Positions 35,998 to 44,763 of a stretch of 64,000 nt of DNA are shown in pieces. Both the position numbers and the translations under genes were made by a program. The stretch spans positions 1-64,000 of the forward strand of contig CAWEDI010000004.1 of the NCBI GenBank assembly GCA_963807735.1, read 5' to 3'. Under the pieces are notes generated by a model. That model was given only the letters and a program-made list of their open reading frames with translations. It was not told where the DNA came from and did not search any database. The stretch's first letter is position 1. Every line of letters starts with the position of its first letter. The DNA comes from Roseiarcus sp963807735. Lineage in GTDB: Bacteria > Pseudomonadota > Alphaproteobacteria > Rhizobiales > Beijerinckiaceae.

Positions 35998-37166
35998 GGC
36001 GTCTCGCCGAAGTAGGTGTGACCGGGCGCCACATGGGCGCGCGCGACGTCCTCGTCGAGCGTCAGGCCGTGGCCGGGCCGGTCGTTGAGCACGACGAAGC
36101 CGTCGCGGATCGGCGGCTCGCCGTCGACGAGATCGCTCCACCACTCGACCTCGTGCGCGTGATATTCGATGACGAGGAAATTCGCGATCGCCGCGCTGAC
36201 CTGCGCGCCCGCCACCGTGCCGATCGGGCTTGCGACATTGTGCGGGGCCATCGGGACGTAATAGCTGGCGGCGAGGTCGGCGACCTTCTTGAACTCCATC
36301 AGGCCGCCCATTTTCGGAATGTCGGGGGCGATGATGCGCGCGGCCTGGGTCTCGATCACTTCGCGAAAACCTTCCAGCCGATAGAGATTTTCGCCCGTGC
36401 AGATCGGCGTGCGCGTCGCCCACGTCACCTCGCGCTGGGCGGCGATGTTGATCGGCGGCACAGGGTCCTCCAACCAAACGAGATCGAACGGCTCCAGCGC
36501 CCGCGCGAGCCGGATCGCGTCGTTGACGTTGAACTTCCAGTGGCAGTCCATCGCCAGCAGCACGTCGAGCCCGACCGCGGCGCGCACGGCTTTCACGACG
36601 TCAACCATCCAACGCAATTCCGCCGCGCCGATCGTCCGGTTGTAAGGCTCGACCCATTGCCGGCGCGGATGCGAGTCTTCGCTGACGTCGAAGGTGTGCG
36701 GGTTCGGATTGTCGAGATCGAATTTCAGAGCGGTGTAGCCCTCGGCGACCACCGCGCGCGCTTTCTCCGCATAGGACTCCGGGGCGTGCGTCTCGCCGGC
36801 GTGGCAATCGGCGTAGACCCGCACCTTGTTGCGGAACCGGCCGCCGAAGAAGGTCGAGATCGGCGCGTTATGGGCGCGCCCGACGAGATCCCACAACGCG
36901 ATCTCGATGCCGCTCATCGCGGTGACGGTGGCGCCGGCTTGCGCGCCCTCGCCGGAGAGGCAGCGCTCCATCAGGAACATCAGCTTGCCGATGTTGACCG
37001 GGTCCTCGCCCAGGATGAGCGAGCCGGCGCGATGGACAAGCTCCGCAACGCCGGCGCCCGAATACGCCTCGCCGAGGCCGGTGACGCCGGCGTCGGTCTC
37101 GATCCTCACCAGCACCCAGGGAAAATTGCCGGCGAGCACGGCGGTGCGGACCGAGGTGATTTTCAT
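35994..37166 (-). CDS. Enolase-superfamily sugar-acid dehydratase (mandelate racemase/muconate lactonizing family)
   Basis: 390 residues. N-terminal capping domain, then the barrel: KFDLDNP, metal ligands in LAMDCHWKFNVNDA, WLEDPVPPIN and TGENLYRLEG, and the base region APHNVASPIGTVAG. The DCHWK...LEDP...GEN...PHN pattern resembles D-galactonate or galactarate/gluconate-type dehydratases, which remove water from an aldonic or aldaric acid. First gene of a two-gene operon with the RraA-like enzyme. Exact substrate not deducible. Confidence 0.9.
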   Translation of the reverse strand: MKITSVRTAVLAGNFPWVLVRIETDAGVTGLGEAYSGAGVAELVHRAGSLILGEDPVNIGKLMFLMERCLSGEGAQAGATVTAMSGIEIALWDLVGRAHNAPISTFFGGRFRNKVRVYADCHAGETHAPESYAEKARAVVAEGYTALKFDLDNPNPHTFDVSEDSHPRRQWVEPYNRTIGAAELRWMVDVVKAVRAAVGLDVLLAMDCHWKFNVNDAIRLARALEPFDLVWLEDPVPPINIAAQREVTWATRTPICTGENLYRLEGFREVIETQAARIIAPDIPKMGGLMEFKKVADLAASYYVPMAPHNVASPIGTVAGAQVSAAIANFLVIEYHAHEVEWWSDLVDGEPPIRDGFVVLNDRPGHGLTLDEDVARAHVAPGHTYFGETP

Positions 37167-37282
37167 AGGAGGCCTCCCCCGCTGTCGTAGCGAGCGTAAG
37201 CTATACCAACGCGCCGGCGCGCATTTTGTTGACGGCGCGCTTTGGTCGACGCGGGCGCGGCGAGCCGTTATAGGCTCGCGCC

Positions 37283-38095
37283 ATGAGCGACCCGATCGTC
37301 GAACTCGTCGATTTCTCCACCGTCGAACCCGTCGCGAAAACGATTTGGGCCGGTCCGCGCCGCGATTACGTGTCGGCGGGGCTCGTCGATCCCAGCCTCA
37401 TGGCGCGCTTCCCAAGCCTCGCCGAGGGCGACGTCGCCGAGTTGCAATGGCCGTATCTGCGCAAAGACGCCCCGCATATCTGGCGCCGCGACCTGCGCGG
37501 CGTGCGCAACCCGTTCATCGGCGTGTTGTCGCTCGACGAGGCGACGCTGCTGCACAACAACGCCCTGCCCTTTCGCGGCATGCGCGGGCTGGAGATCGGT
37601 TGTCACTACGGCTGGTCGACCGCGCACCTCGTCGCCGCCGGCCTCGATCTTGACGTGATCGACCCGGCGTTGGGGCATCCCGACCAGATGCGCGACGTTC
37701 AAGCCTCGCTCGCGCCGATCGGCGCGGCGCGGCTGTGGGCCGGTTTTTCGCCGAGCGTCGTGCCGGCGGTGCGGGCGTTCGGGCCGGAGCTATGGAGCTT
37801 CGCGTTCATCGACGGCTACCACGAGGGCGACGCGCCCCGCGACGACGCGCGCGCCGCATTGCCGCTGATGGCCGACGACGCGCTTGTCATGTTCCACGAC
37901 CTGATTTCCCCTCATGTCGCGGCGGGCCTCGGCGTTTTCGCAGATGCCGGGTGGCGCGTCGGGCTCTACAATACGATGCAGATCATGGGCGTCGCGTGGC
38001 GCGGCGCGGCGGCGCCGGCTGCGCATATCGCGGATAGAGACATGCCGGCGGCGACGGCCGAGCACTTGCAGCGGTTTCCGGTTTTGTCGCGATAG
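37283..38095 (+). CDS. Class I SAM-dependent methyltransferase
   Basis: 270 residues. MRGLEIGCHYGWSTAHLVAAGLDLDVIDPA is the SAM-binding motif I and II, and SFAFIDGYHEGDAPRDDARAAL and DALVMFHDLISPHVA resemble Methyltransf_24 (cephalosporin hydroxylase/macrocin O-methyltransferase-like) enzymes. The N-terminal 90 residues are a lineage-specific lid. Substrate unknown; no neighbour suggests one. Confidence 0.82.
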   Translation: MSDPIVELVDFSTVEPVAKTIWAGPRRDYVSAGLVDPSLMARFPSLAEGDVAELQWPYLRKDAPHIWRRDLRGVRNPFIGVLSLDEATLLHNNALPFRGMRGLEIGCHYGWSTAHLVAAGLDLDVIDPALGHPDQMRDVQASLAPIGAARLWAGFSPSVVPAVRAFGPELWSFAFIDGYHEGDAPRDDARAALPLMADDALVMFHDLISPHVAAGLGVFADAGWRVGLYNTMQIMGVAWRGAAAPAAHIADRDMPAATAEHLQRFPVLSR

Positions 38096-38130
38096 CGGCG
38101 TTGGTCCCGGTGTCGCGTACAGTAAAGGCC

Positions 38131-38235
38131 GTCATTGCGAGCGCAGCGAAGCAATCCATCGTCGAGAGATCGTCCGCTAATCGGATAGGGCTGCAGCAGC
38201 GACCCGTGGATTGCTTTGCTTCGCTCGCAAGGACG
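38131..38235. repeat. Dispersed palindromic intergenic repeat
   Basis: Two imperfectly complementary arms, GTCATTGCGAGCGCAGCGAA... at 38131 and ...TTGCTTCGCTCGCAAGGACG ending near 38235, flank a 45-base spacer that includes CGGATAGGG. The same arms and the GGATAGGG spacer recur at 59925-60031. Repeats with this GTCATTGCGAGC/AAGCAATCCA text are familiar in alphaproteobacterial genomes. The rest of the 335-base gap (38096-38430) holds nothing else that I can identify. Confidence 0.75.
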
Positions 38236-38430
38236 AGAGAGATGCTTTAACAAGCCGTTGGAAGAATGCGTCGGTCTGCGGCTTCAAATATCCATGCCCT
38301 CGCGGCGAATTTCGTGCATTAGGGACATGGGCGGATCGGCGTAGGTATCTGCGACACGGCCCGCCGCCTTCCGTTGGCCGCGCAAAAATGCTTTAAGCGC
38401 GCGCGCTGCGCTGCAACGAGGATTCCAGCC

Positions 38431-38670
38431 ATGGCGGATCACGCCATTCCCCACTTTCACAACGACGTCGGCGTCCCCGCCATCAAGCTCGGGGTCAAGG
38501 AGTTCATGTGCATGGGAGCGACGCCCCCGTTCGATCACCCGCACATCTTCATCGACATGGGCGGCGATAACGAAGCCATCTGCTCCTATTGCTCGACGCG
38601 CTTCGTCTACGACGGATCGCTCGGCGCGCACGCCTCGCCGGCGGAATGCGAGTGGTCGGCGACGGCCTGA
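38431..38670 (+). CDS. Small zinc-finger protein (zf-CHCC, NDUFS6-like)
   Basis: 79 residues from ATG 38431. The finger has GVKEFMCMGATPPFDHPHIFIDMGGDNEAICSYCSTRFVYD: Cys, His, and the CSYC pair in CHCC order. The family relates to the NDUFS6 (13-kDa) subunit of respiratory complex I, and in alphaproteobacteria it is often a free small protein. The FAD monooxygenase gene starts 4 bases after its stop. Confidence 0.9.
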   Translation: MADHAIPHFHNDVGVPAIKLGVKEFMCMGATPPFDHPHIFIDMGGDNEAICSYCSTRFVYDGSLGAHASPAECEWSATA

Positions 38671-38674
38671 GCGC

Positions 38675-39844
38675 GTGCGCCGCGCGCTGATCGCCGGCGC
38701 CGGCGTCGCCGGCCTCGCGACCGCGCTGGCGCTCGCCAAGGCCGGCTTTCAGGCGATCCTGCTCGAGCGCGCGCCCGCGCTCGAAGAATTCGGCGCCGGA
38801 TTGCAGCTTTCCCCCAATGGCACCCGCGTGCTCGCGGAGATCGGCGCCTTGGAGGCGATCGAACCGCTGGCGACCGCGCCGCAAACGATCCGAATCTTGC
38901 GCGGCCGCGACGACGCGGAGCTTTCGCGCCTCGACCTCGCCGACGCGGCGAGGCGCTGGGGCGCGCCCTATCTCGTCATCCACCGCGCCGATCTGCAACG
39001 CCGCCTCGCCGAACTCTGCGCACGCGAGCCGAACATCGAAATCCGCCTGGGAACCGAGCTCGTCGGCTACGGCGCGAACGCGGATAAGGTGCAGGCGACG
39101 GTGAAGCGCGGGCTGATCGGGTTGCGCGAGGACGGCGACCTGCTGATCGGCGCCGATGGCTTGCGCTCGGCGGTGCGCGACAAGCTCGGGCTCGGCGCGG
39201 CTGACGCGCCAGCCTTCACCGGCCGCGTCGCCTTCCGCGCCACCCTTGCCGCCGAGACGGCGCGAGCGGCCGTCGTGACGCTGCGGCTCGGCGCCCGCGC
39301 GCATCTCGTGGAATACCCGCTGCGCCGCGGCGCCTACGTCAATCTGGTCGCGGTGATCGAATCGAGCTGGCGCGGCGCGGCGCCGAACCACCCCTGGGAC
39401 GGCGAGGCCGACCGCCCGGCGCTGACGCGCGCCTTCGCCGACTGGTCGCCGCGTGCGCGCGCCCTCGTCGATGCGCCGAAAAGCTGGCGCGCCTGGCCGC
39501 TTTACACACGGCCGCCGCTGCCGTCCTACGCCGTCGGCCGGGTCGCGCTCGCCGGCGACGCCGCGCATCCCATGGTCCCGTTTCTCGCCCAGGGCGCGGC
39601 GCAGGCGATCGAGGACGCGGGGGCGCTTCAACACGCGCTCACGGCGCGCGAAGACGTCGCAGAGGCGCTCGCGACCTATTCCCGCGCACGCGCGCTTCGC
39701 GGCGCCCGCGTGCAGCGCGAGGCGCTGGCGCAGGCGCGGATATATCATATGAGCGGGCCGCTCAGCCTCGCGCGCGATCTCGCGATGCGCGCGCTCGGGC
39801 CGGATCGGCTGCTCAAACGTTTGGATTGGCTCTACGGGGCGTGA
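38675..39844 (+). CDS. FAD-dependent aromatic monooxygenase
   Basis: 389 residues from a GTG. Flavoprotein hydroxylase signatures: ALIAGAGVAGLATALALAKAG (GxGxxG), LLIGADGLRSAVRDKL (DG motif) and RVALAGDAAHPMVPFLAQGAAQAIEDAGAL (GD motif). It belongs to the salicylate / 3-hydroxybenzoate / 6-hydroxynicotinate hydroxylase group; UbiH-like ubiquinone hydroxylases differ in these motifs. A benzoate transporter (BenE) lies 1 kb away, which is suggestive but not proof of an aromatic substrate. Confidence 0.87.
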   Translation: MRRALIAGAGVAGLATALALAKAGFQAILLERAPALEEFGAGLQLSPNGTRVLAEIGALEAIEPLATAPQTIRILRGRDDAELSRLDLADAARRWGAPYLVIHRADLQRRLAELCAREPNIEIRLGTELVGYGANADKVQATVKRGLIGLREDGDLLIGADGLRSAVRDKLGLGAADAPAFTGRVAFRATLAAETARAAVVTLRLGARAHLVEYPLRRGAYVNLVAVIESSWRGAAPNHPWDGEADRPALTRAFADWSPRARALVDAPKSWRAWPLYTRPPLPSYAVGRVALAGDAAHPMVPFLAQGAAQAIEDAGALQHALTAREDVAEALATYSRARALRGARVQREALAQARIYHMSGPLSLARDLAMRALGPDRLLKRLDWLYGA

Positions 39845-39847
39845 ACC

Positions 39848-40898
39848 ATGGTCGATGAAGCGAAGCTCACCCACTTGCGCGAACGTTACGGCCGGTCGCT
39901 CGGCGGCGAGATGTTCGATCCGAAGTTCAAGGCGGTGGCGGAGAGCCAGTTCTCTACCGGCGACCGCCGCAAATGGCCGTTCGCGGACGTCGCCACCCTG
40001 CTCGGCGCCCGCTATCGCCCCGAGGCGCCGGACCTACCCGATTTCGGCGGGCTCGATTTCGCGCTGATCGGCGTCCCGATGGACCTCGGCGTCACCAATC
40101 GCGCGGGTTCGCGCTTCGGGCCGCGGGCGGTGCGCGCGGTGGAGCGCGTCGGCCCCTACGAGCACGTGTTGGAGCGGGCGCCGCTGACGCTGGCGAAGTT
40201 CGCCGACGTCGGCGACGTTCCGATGCGCTCGCGATTTTCGCTGGAGTCGTGCCACCACGACATCGAGTTGTTCATGAACCGCGTGGTCGAGGCGGGCGTC
40301 GATCCCCCTGAGCGTCGGCGGCGATCATTCGATCACGCTGCCGATCCTGAAAGCCGTCGGCAAGAAGCGCCCGGTCGGCATGCTGCACATCGACGCCCAT
40401 TGCGACACCGGCGGCCCCTACGAAGGCTCGAAATTCCACCACGGCGGCCCGTTCCGCCAGGCCGTGCTCGACGGCGTGCTCGACCCCGAGCGGGTGATCC
40501 AGATCGGCATTCGCGGTGGCGCGGAATATCTGTGGGAGTTCTCCTACGAGTCCGGCATGACCGTGGTCCACGCCGAGGACGTGGCGACGATGGGGGTCGA
40601 GGCGGTCGTCGAAAAGGCCCGCGCGGTCCTCGCCGGCGGCCCGACTTACGTGAGCTTCGACATCGACAGCCTCGATCCCGGCTTCGCCCCCGGCACCGGC
40701 ACGCCGGAGGTCGGCGGCCTGACGCCGCGCGAAGCGCTGGCGATCCTGCGCGGCTGCGACGGAATCGACGTCGTCGGCGCCGACGTGGTCGAGATCGCCC
40801 CGTCCTATGACGCCACCAACGTCACCGCGCAATGCGGCGCGCAGGTGCTGTTCACCTTGGCGGCGCTGGCGGTGGAAGCAAAGCGCCGGCGCGGGTGA
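39848..40898 (+). pseudogene. Ureohydrolase (agmatinase/arginase family) with one frameshift
   Basis: The gene reads in one frame from 39848 to about 40303 (GVPMDLGVTNRAGSRFGPRAVR) and in another from there to 40898. A run of five C at 40304-40308 has one C too many; removing it restores LSVGGDHSITLPILKAVGK. Metal-binding motifs are GGDHS, LHIDAHCDTGG and SFDIDSLDPGFAPGTGTPE, all intact. The repaired protein has about 350 residues with a long N-terminal extension of about 60. The product could be agmatinase, guanidinobutyrase or a nickel guanidine hydrolase; sequence motifs alone do not decide. Confidence 0.85.
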
Positions 40899-42030
40899 CC
40901 GCCATCACGACGCCGCCGGCGATCAACCCCCAGAAGGCACCGCCGATCCCGTAGAAGCTGACGCCCGACGCGGCGACCAGAAAGGTCGTCAGCGCCGCCT
41001 CGCGCTCGGCCGTCTCGGCGAGCGCGTTGTGCAACGCCGAGCCCAACGCGCTCAGCAGCGCCAGCCCCGCCACCGCCTCGATAAGGATCGGCGAGCCCGC
41101 CGCCAATTGCGTCACCGCGCCGGCCGTGACGCCGAGCGCGATCAGGACCGCCCCAGACGACGCCGAGGCGATCCAGCGGCGCTGCGGATCGGGGTCGGCG
41201 TCGGGCGAGGCGCACATCGCCGCGGTGATCGCGCTGAGGTTGACGGCGTGGCCGCCGAACGGCGCGGCGAGCGCGCCGAACGCGCCGGTGACGCCGATCA
41301 GCAGCGAGGGCGAGGGCGAATAGCCGTAGGCGCGCAGGACCGCCAAGCCGGGCAGGTTCTGCGACGCCATGGTGACGAGAAACAGCGGCAGCGTCAGGCT
41401 CGCCGCCGCCTCGAAGGTGAAATGCGGCCAGATCAGCAGCGGCGTCGGCGCGATTGGCCCGGCGGCAAGGCTCGGGGCGTTGTGCTCGATCACCAGCGCC
41501 GCCGCCAAAGCCGCCGCCGGCGTCGCGTAGATGCGGCGGTAGCGCAGCACGACGAGCCAGACCCCGATGACGATCGCCGCCGCCGCCGGCGTCGCGACGA
41601 TCGCCTTGATCGGCGCGAGACATAGGCCGAACAGCACGCCAGCCAGCATCGCGTTGGCGAGCGACGCGGGAACCGCCGCCACCGCGCGGCCGAACGGCTT
41701 GATCAAGGCCGCGGCGATCAGCAGCGCGGCGGTGAGGAGGAACGCCCCGACCGCGGCCGGCCAACCGCCTGTCACGGCGCCGGTCGAGGCGAGCAACGCC
41801 GCGCCCGGGGTTGACCACGCCGCGGAGACCGGTTGCCGCAAGCCGACGCTCAGCGCGACGCCGGCCGCGCCCATCGCGACGGCGGCGGCCATGAGTCCCG
41901 AGGCGGCCTGGGCGTCGCTGGCGCCGACGGCGGTGAGACCTTTCAGCACGACGGCGAAAGATCCCGCGAAGCCGACCAACGCGGACACGATTCCGACCAG
42001 CACCGGCTGCAATTGGCTTCGCCGTGACAT
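40852..42030 (-). CDS. BenE-family benzoate/H+ symporter
   Basis: 392 residues, about twelve membrane helices. GVALSVGLRQPVSAAWSTPGAALLASTG is the BenE hallmark, and GAPFGGHAVNLSAITAAMCASPDADPDPQRRW the conserved loop. It imports benzoate or similar acids. Its 3' end overlaps the convergent ureohydrolase gene by 47 bases. No ben/cat catabolic genes are in the window. Confidence 0.9.
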   Translation of the reverse strand: MSRRSQLQPVLVGIVSALVGFAGSFAVVLKGLTAVGASDAQAASGLMAAAVAMGAAGVALSVGLRQPVSAAWSTPGAALLASTGAVTGGWPAAVGAFLLTAALLIAAALIKPFGRAVAAVPASLANAMLAGVLFGLCLAPIKAIVATPAAAAIVIGVWLVVLRYRRIYATPAAALAAALVIEHNAPSLAAGPIAPTPLLIWPHFTFEAAASLTLPLFLVTMASQNLPGLAVLRAYGYSPSPSLLIGVTGAFGALAAPFGGHAVNLSAITAAMCASPDADPDPQRRWIASASSGAVLIALGVTAGAVTQLAAGSPILIEAVAGLALLSALGSALHNALAETAEREAALTTFLVAASGVSFYGIGGAFWGLIAGGVVMAVTRAGALLPPPAPPR

Positions 42031-42798
42031 TTATCGCGCCTCCGAGATCGCTTCGCCGCGGATCAAACCCCCATTCGGGTGATTCGCCGCCAGCCGAAAC
42101 GCCGTCGCCGCAACGAGGAATTAACGCAAGTGATACAATTTTAAAGCGGTAAAAGCGGCGAGGATCCATGCCGCTGAGATAAATAAGCCTGGGCAAGCTC
42201 GATCATCGTCTGCCCGTTTATTTTGAAATGCACTTCGAGCTGGCGGCGGGATTGCAGATGTATTTAGCCGATTAGGCAATTTTATTCGTCACCGTGATAT
42301 GGATTTTTTCTCGATTGATAATATTTATTTGAAACATGATCGCGGACGATCATTCAGCGAGCGACGTCGCGTCTCGATTTAGCATATGCTTGCAATCTTG
42401 CCCTATATCGCATGCTGGATTGTAGCTATATTTTGTCAATAAGTATATCGGGACGTCGCATCAAATTCATCTCTGCGCAGGATTTGCGACTCGTTGCCGT
42501 CCTGTTGCCTCAGATCGGAAAATAAACCGCTCGCTCATCAGGGAGAAACGCAAGTTAAAGGCAAAATCCGCCGTCGCTGACGTATCGCCGCCGTTGACAG
42601 AAAAATGAACAAGAACTACGAATAGATGCTTGCCGGCAAGTTGCGGCAGGTATAAATTTCTCAGTAATTTGCGGTTAATAGCGCGCGCTAAGGGGCGGCG
42701 CCGGGCTGTGAAATGGGCGGAGACTCGGGCTTTCGCCCCGTAACGTTTGTGTGTCGTCGCGTGCGTGGCTTGCATGGCCTGAACTTGCGAGGCGGCGA
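42031..42798. other. 768-bp AT-rich stretch without a recognisable gene
   Basis: Between benE and the receiver gene the sequence becomes clearly AT-rich, most strongly at about 42120-42470 (TTTTAAAG, TAATATTTATTTG, TTTTGTCAATAAG). No frame shows coding character; the one minus-strand frame at 42467-42775 lacks it too. The stretch may hold promoters, a small RNA or remnants of a transferred segment. I see no terminator with a T-run or tRNA here. Confidence 0.6.
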
Positions 42799-43242
42799 AT
42801 GTTGTCGGTCTGCCAACCGGAATTTGCGGACGTCGTGGCGTTGCACTACGCCCCCGCGAAGGAAAAAATCGACGCGCTGCTGATCGATAGCGACGTCAAC
42901 GATAGCCTTTCGCTCGTCCATATCGCCGCCCAGTCGAAGCAGCTCGACATTGCGATCACCGCCCGCCGCTCGCTCGCTGAGGCGCGCGAACTGCTCACGC
43001 AGCGTCGTTTCGACGTGATCTTTCTCGAATATTGGCTCGGCGACGAAACCACCGTGGCGTTCATCCACGAGGTCGCCGCCGGAACGCCCTGTGTCGTGCT
43101 GACCGAGTTGGACGAACCCGACATTCGTCGCATCGCATTCCGCGCCGGGGCGCACGCTTTTTTGTCGAAGACGTCGCTCTGTCCGCAGGCGCTCGAAAGC
43201 GTCACGCTCACCGTGTTGCGGACGCAGCTCGCGGCCGCCTAG
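42799..43242 (+). CDS. Atypical response-regulator receiver protein (Glu at phospho-acceptor)
   Basis: 147 residues from ATG 42799; stand-alone receiver domain without an output domain. The acidic pair is present (LLIDSDVND, Asp30 and Asp32), as are the Thr (VVLTELDEPD, Thr102) and Lys (AHAFLSKTSL, Lys124). At the acceptor position the sequence is DVIFLEYWLGD: Glu77 (codon GAA) in place of Asp. Asp-to-Glu often mimics phosphorylation, so this may be a permanently active or phosphate-independent interaction module. No histidine kinase is nearby. It lies downstream of the AT-rich region. Confidence 0.82.
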   Translation: MLSVCQPEFADVVALHYAPAKEKIDALLIDSDVNDSLSLVHIAAQSKQLDIAITARRSLAEARELLTQRRFDVIFLEYWLGDETTVAFIHEVAAGTPCVVLTELDEPDIRRIAFRAGAHAFLSKTSLCPQALESVTLTVLRTQLAAA

Positions 43243-44387
43243 GGCGTTTCGCGTTCCGCCGCCATCGCGCCGCTGGCTTGCAACTCGGCGATGCGCGAGG
43301 CACTGATTCCGCGATCGCGCAGCGCCGCCTCGCCGCCCCGCCCGAGGGCGGCTGGCGGCCCCGTGATCGCGCCGGGCGTGCGGGATAATCGCGGCGCAGG
43401 CGCCGGCTCCGCGCCCTGGAAGACTTCCCGTGCGACATTGTGGGGATGCGCCGGCGCCTCGTCGAGCGACAGGATCGGCGTCACGCAGGCGTCCGTCTCG
43501 GCAAAGATCGCGGCCCACGCATCGCGCGGCTTGGTCGCGAAGATCGCGGCGAAACGGGCGGCGATCGCAGGCCAATGCTCCGGCCGCCAGCGGTCGGGGA
43601 GCTGGCCCTCGGCCAGACCCAGCCCGCGCAACAAGGCCGCGAAGAACTGCGGCTCCAGCGCCCCGACGGCGACGAACTTGCCGTCGGCGCAGGCGTAGGC
43701 GCGATAGAACGGCGCGCCGCCGTCGAGCAGATTGGCCGCGCGGGCGTCGTTCCACATGCCGGTTGCGCGAAATGAAAAGATCATCGCCGCCAGGGTGGCG
43801 ACGCCGTCGGTCATCGCGGCGTCAACCACCTGCCCGCGCCCCGAAGTTTTCGCCTCCAGCAGCGCGCACACCACGCCGAACGCCAGCATCATCGCGCCGC
43901 CGGCGAAATCGCCGACCAGATTGAGCGGCGGAACCGGCGTCTCGGCCCCGCCGATGGCGTGCAGCACGCCGGTCAGCGCGACGTAGTTGATGTCGTGGCC
44001 GGCGGTCGGGCTCAACGGGCCGGACTGCCCCCAGCCGGTCACGCGGCCGAAGACCAGCCGAGGGTTTCGCGCGAGGCAGACCTCGGGGCCGAGACCCAGC
44101 CGCTCCATCACCCCGGGCCGGAAACCTTCGATAAGCGCGTCGGCGCCGGCGATCAGATCGAGCGCCAATGCGCAGGCTTGCGGATGTTTCAAATCGAGCG
44201 CAACGGAACGGCGGCCGCGATCGACGAAGTTCGGCGCTTTGACGCGCTCGAACGAATCGCCGCCGCCAACCGGCTTGCGATCGATGCGCAACACGTCGGC
44301 GCCCATGTCGGACAGCATCATGCCGACGAACGGCACCGGGCCGATGCCGGCCATTTCGATGACGTTCAAACCCTTGAGCGGTCCCAT
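43239..44387 (-). CDS. CoA-transferase family III, alpha-methylacyl-CoA racemase type
   Basis: 382 residues. LKGLNVIEMAGIGPVPFVGMMLSDMGADVLRIDRK at the start and GHDINYVALTGVLHAIG (His131), PPLNLVGDFAGGAMMLAFG (Asp160) are the catalytic regions of alpha-methylacyl-CoA racemase; formyl/succinyl-CoA transferases carry a nucleophilic Asp in another place. It epimerises 2-methylacyl-CoA esters for beta-oxidation. It ends four bases into the convergent receiver gene. Confidence 0.88.
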   Translation of the reverse strand: MGPLKGLNVIEMAGIGPVPFVGMMLSDMGADVLRIDRKPVGGGDSFERVKAPNFVDRGRRSVALDLKHPQACALALDLIAGADALIEGFRPGVMERLGLGPEVCLARNPRLVFGRVTGWGQSGPLSPTAGHDINYVALTGVLHAIGGAETPVPPLNLVGDFAGGAMMLAFGVVCALLEAKTSGRGQVVDAAMTDGVATLAAMIFSFRATGMWNDARAANLLDGGAPFYRAYACADGKFVAVGALEPQFFAALLRGLGLAEGQLPDRWRPEHWPAIAARFAAIFATKPRDAWAAIFAETDACVTPILSLDEAPAHPHNVAREVFQGAEPAPAPRLSRTPGAITGPPAALGRGGEAALRDRGISASRIAELQASGAMAAERETP

Positions 44388-44441
44388 CCGCGCCTCCCCG
44401 CAAACCGTTTTACACTTTCGCGGGGGGCCGCCAACCGGACG

Positions 44442-44750
44442 CTATTTGACGTTCGGGAACCGGCCGGCGATCTCGTTCAGGCGCTCGGCGAGCTTGATGT
44501 CGGTGTCGGTGATCTTGTGGCCGACGTCATGGGTGCAGAACGAAAACGCGATGACGTTGTAGGAATTATGAAACTCGGGATGATGGTTCATCATCTCCGC
44601 CTCGATGCCCACCAGCACGATATAAGCGATCGCGTCCCGGAAGGTATCGAAGGTGAAAGTCTTCTCGATGTTCTTGCCGTTGCGTTTCCACCCCGGCGCG
44701 CTTTTGAGGGTAGTCTCGATTTCGTGGTCGCTGAGTATTTTGTGAGCCAT
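44442..44750 (-). CDS. phhB: Pterin-4a-carbinolamine dehydratase
   Basis: 102 residues from ATG 44750. APGWKRNGKNIEKTFTFDTFRDAIAYIVLVGIEAEMMNHHPEFHNSYNVIAFSFCTHDVGHKITDTDIKLAERLNEI matches PCD/DCoH, with the active-site HHPE. It recycles the pterin of aromatic amino-acid hydroxylases, but the gene is widespread in bacteria without one and may serve molybdopterin or folate salvage. It starts 14 bases after the SCO gene. Confidence 0.94.
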   Translation of the reverse strand: MAHKILSDHEIETTLKSAPGWKRNGKNIEKTFTFDTFRDAIAYIVLVGIEAEMMNHHPEFHNSYNVIAFSFCTHDVGHKITDTDIKLAERLNEIAGRFPNVK

Positions 44751-44763
44751 TGCTGTCCTCCCG

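Noticed and set aside
42467..42775. 102-residue minus-strand frame in the AT-rich gap
   Set aside because: No ribosome-binding site, no recognisable motif, mixed composition; not supported as a gene.
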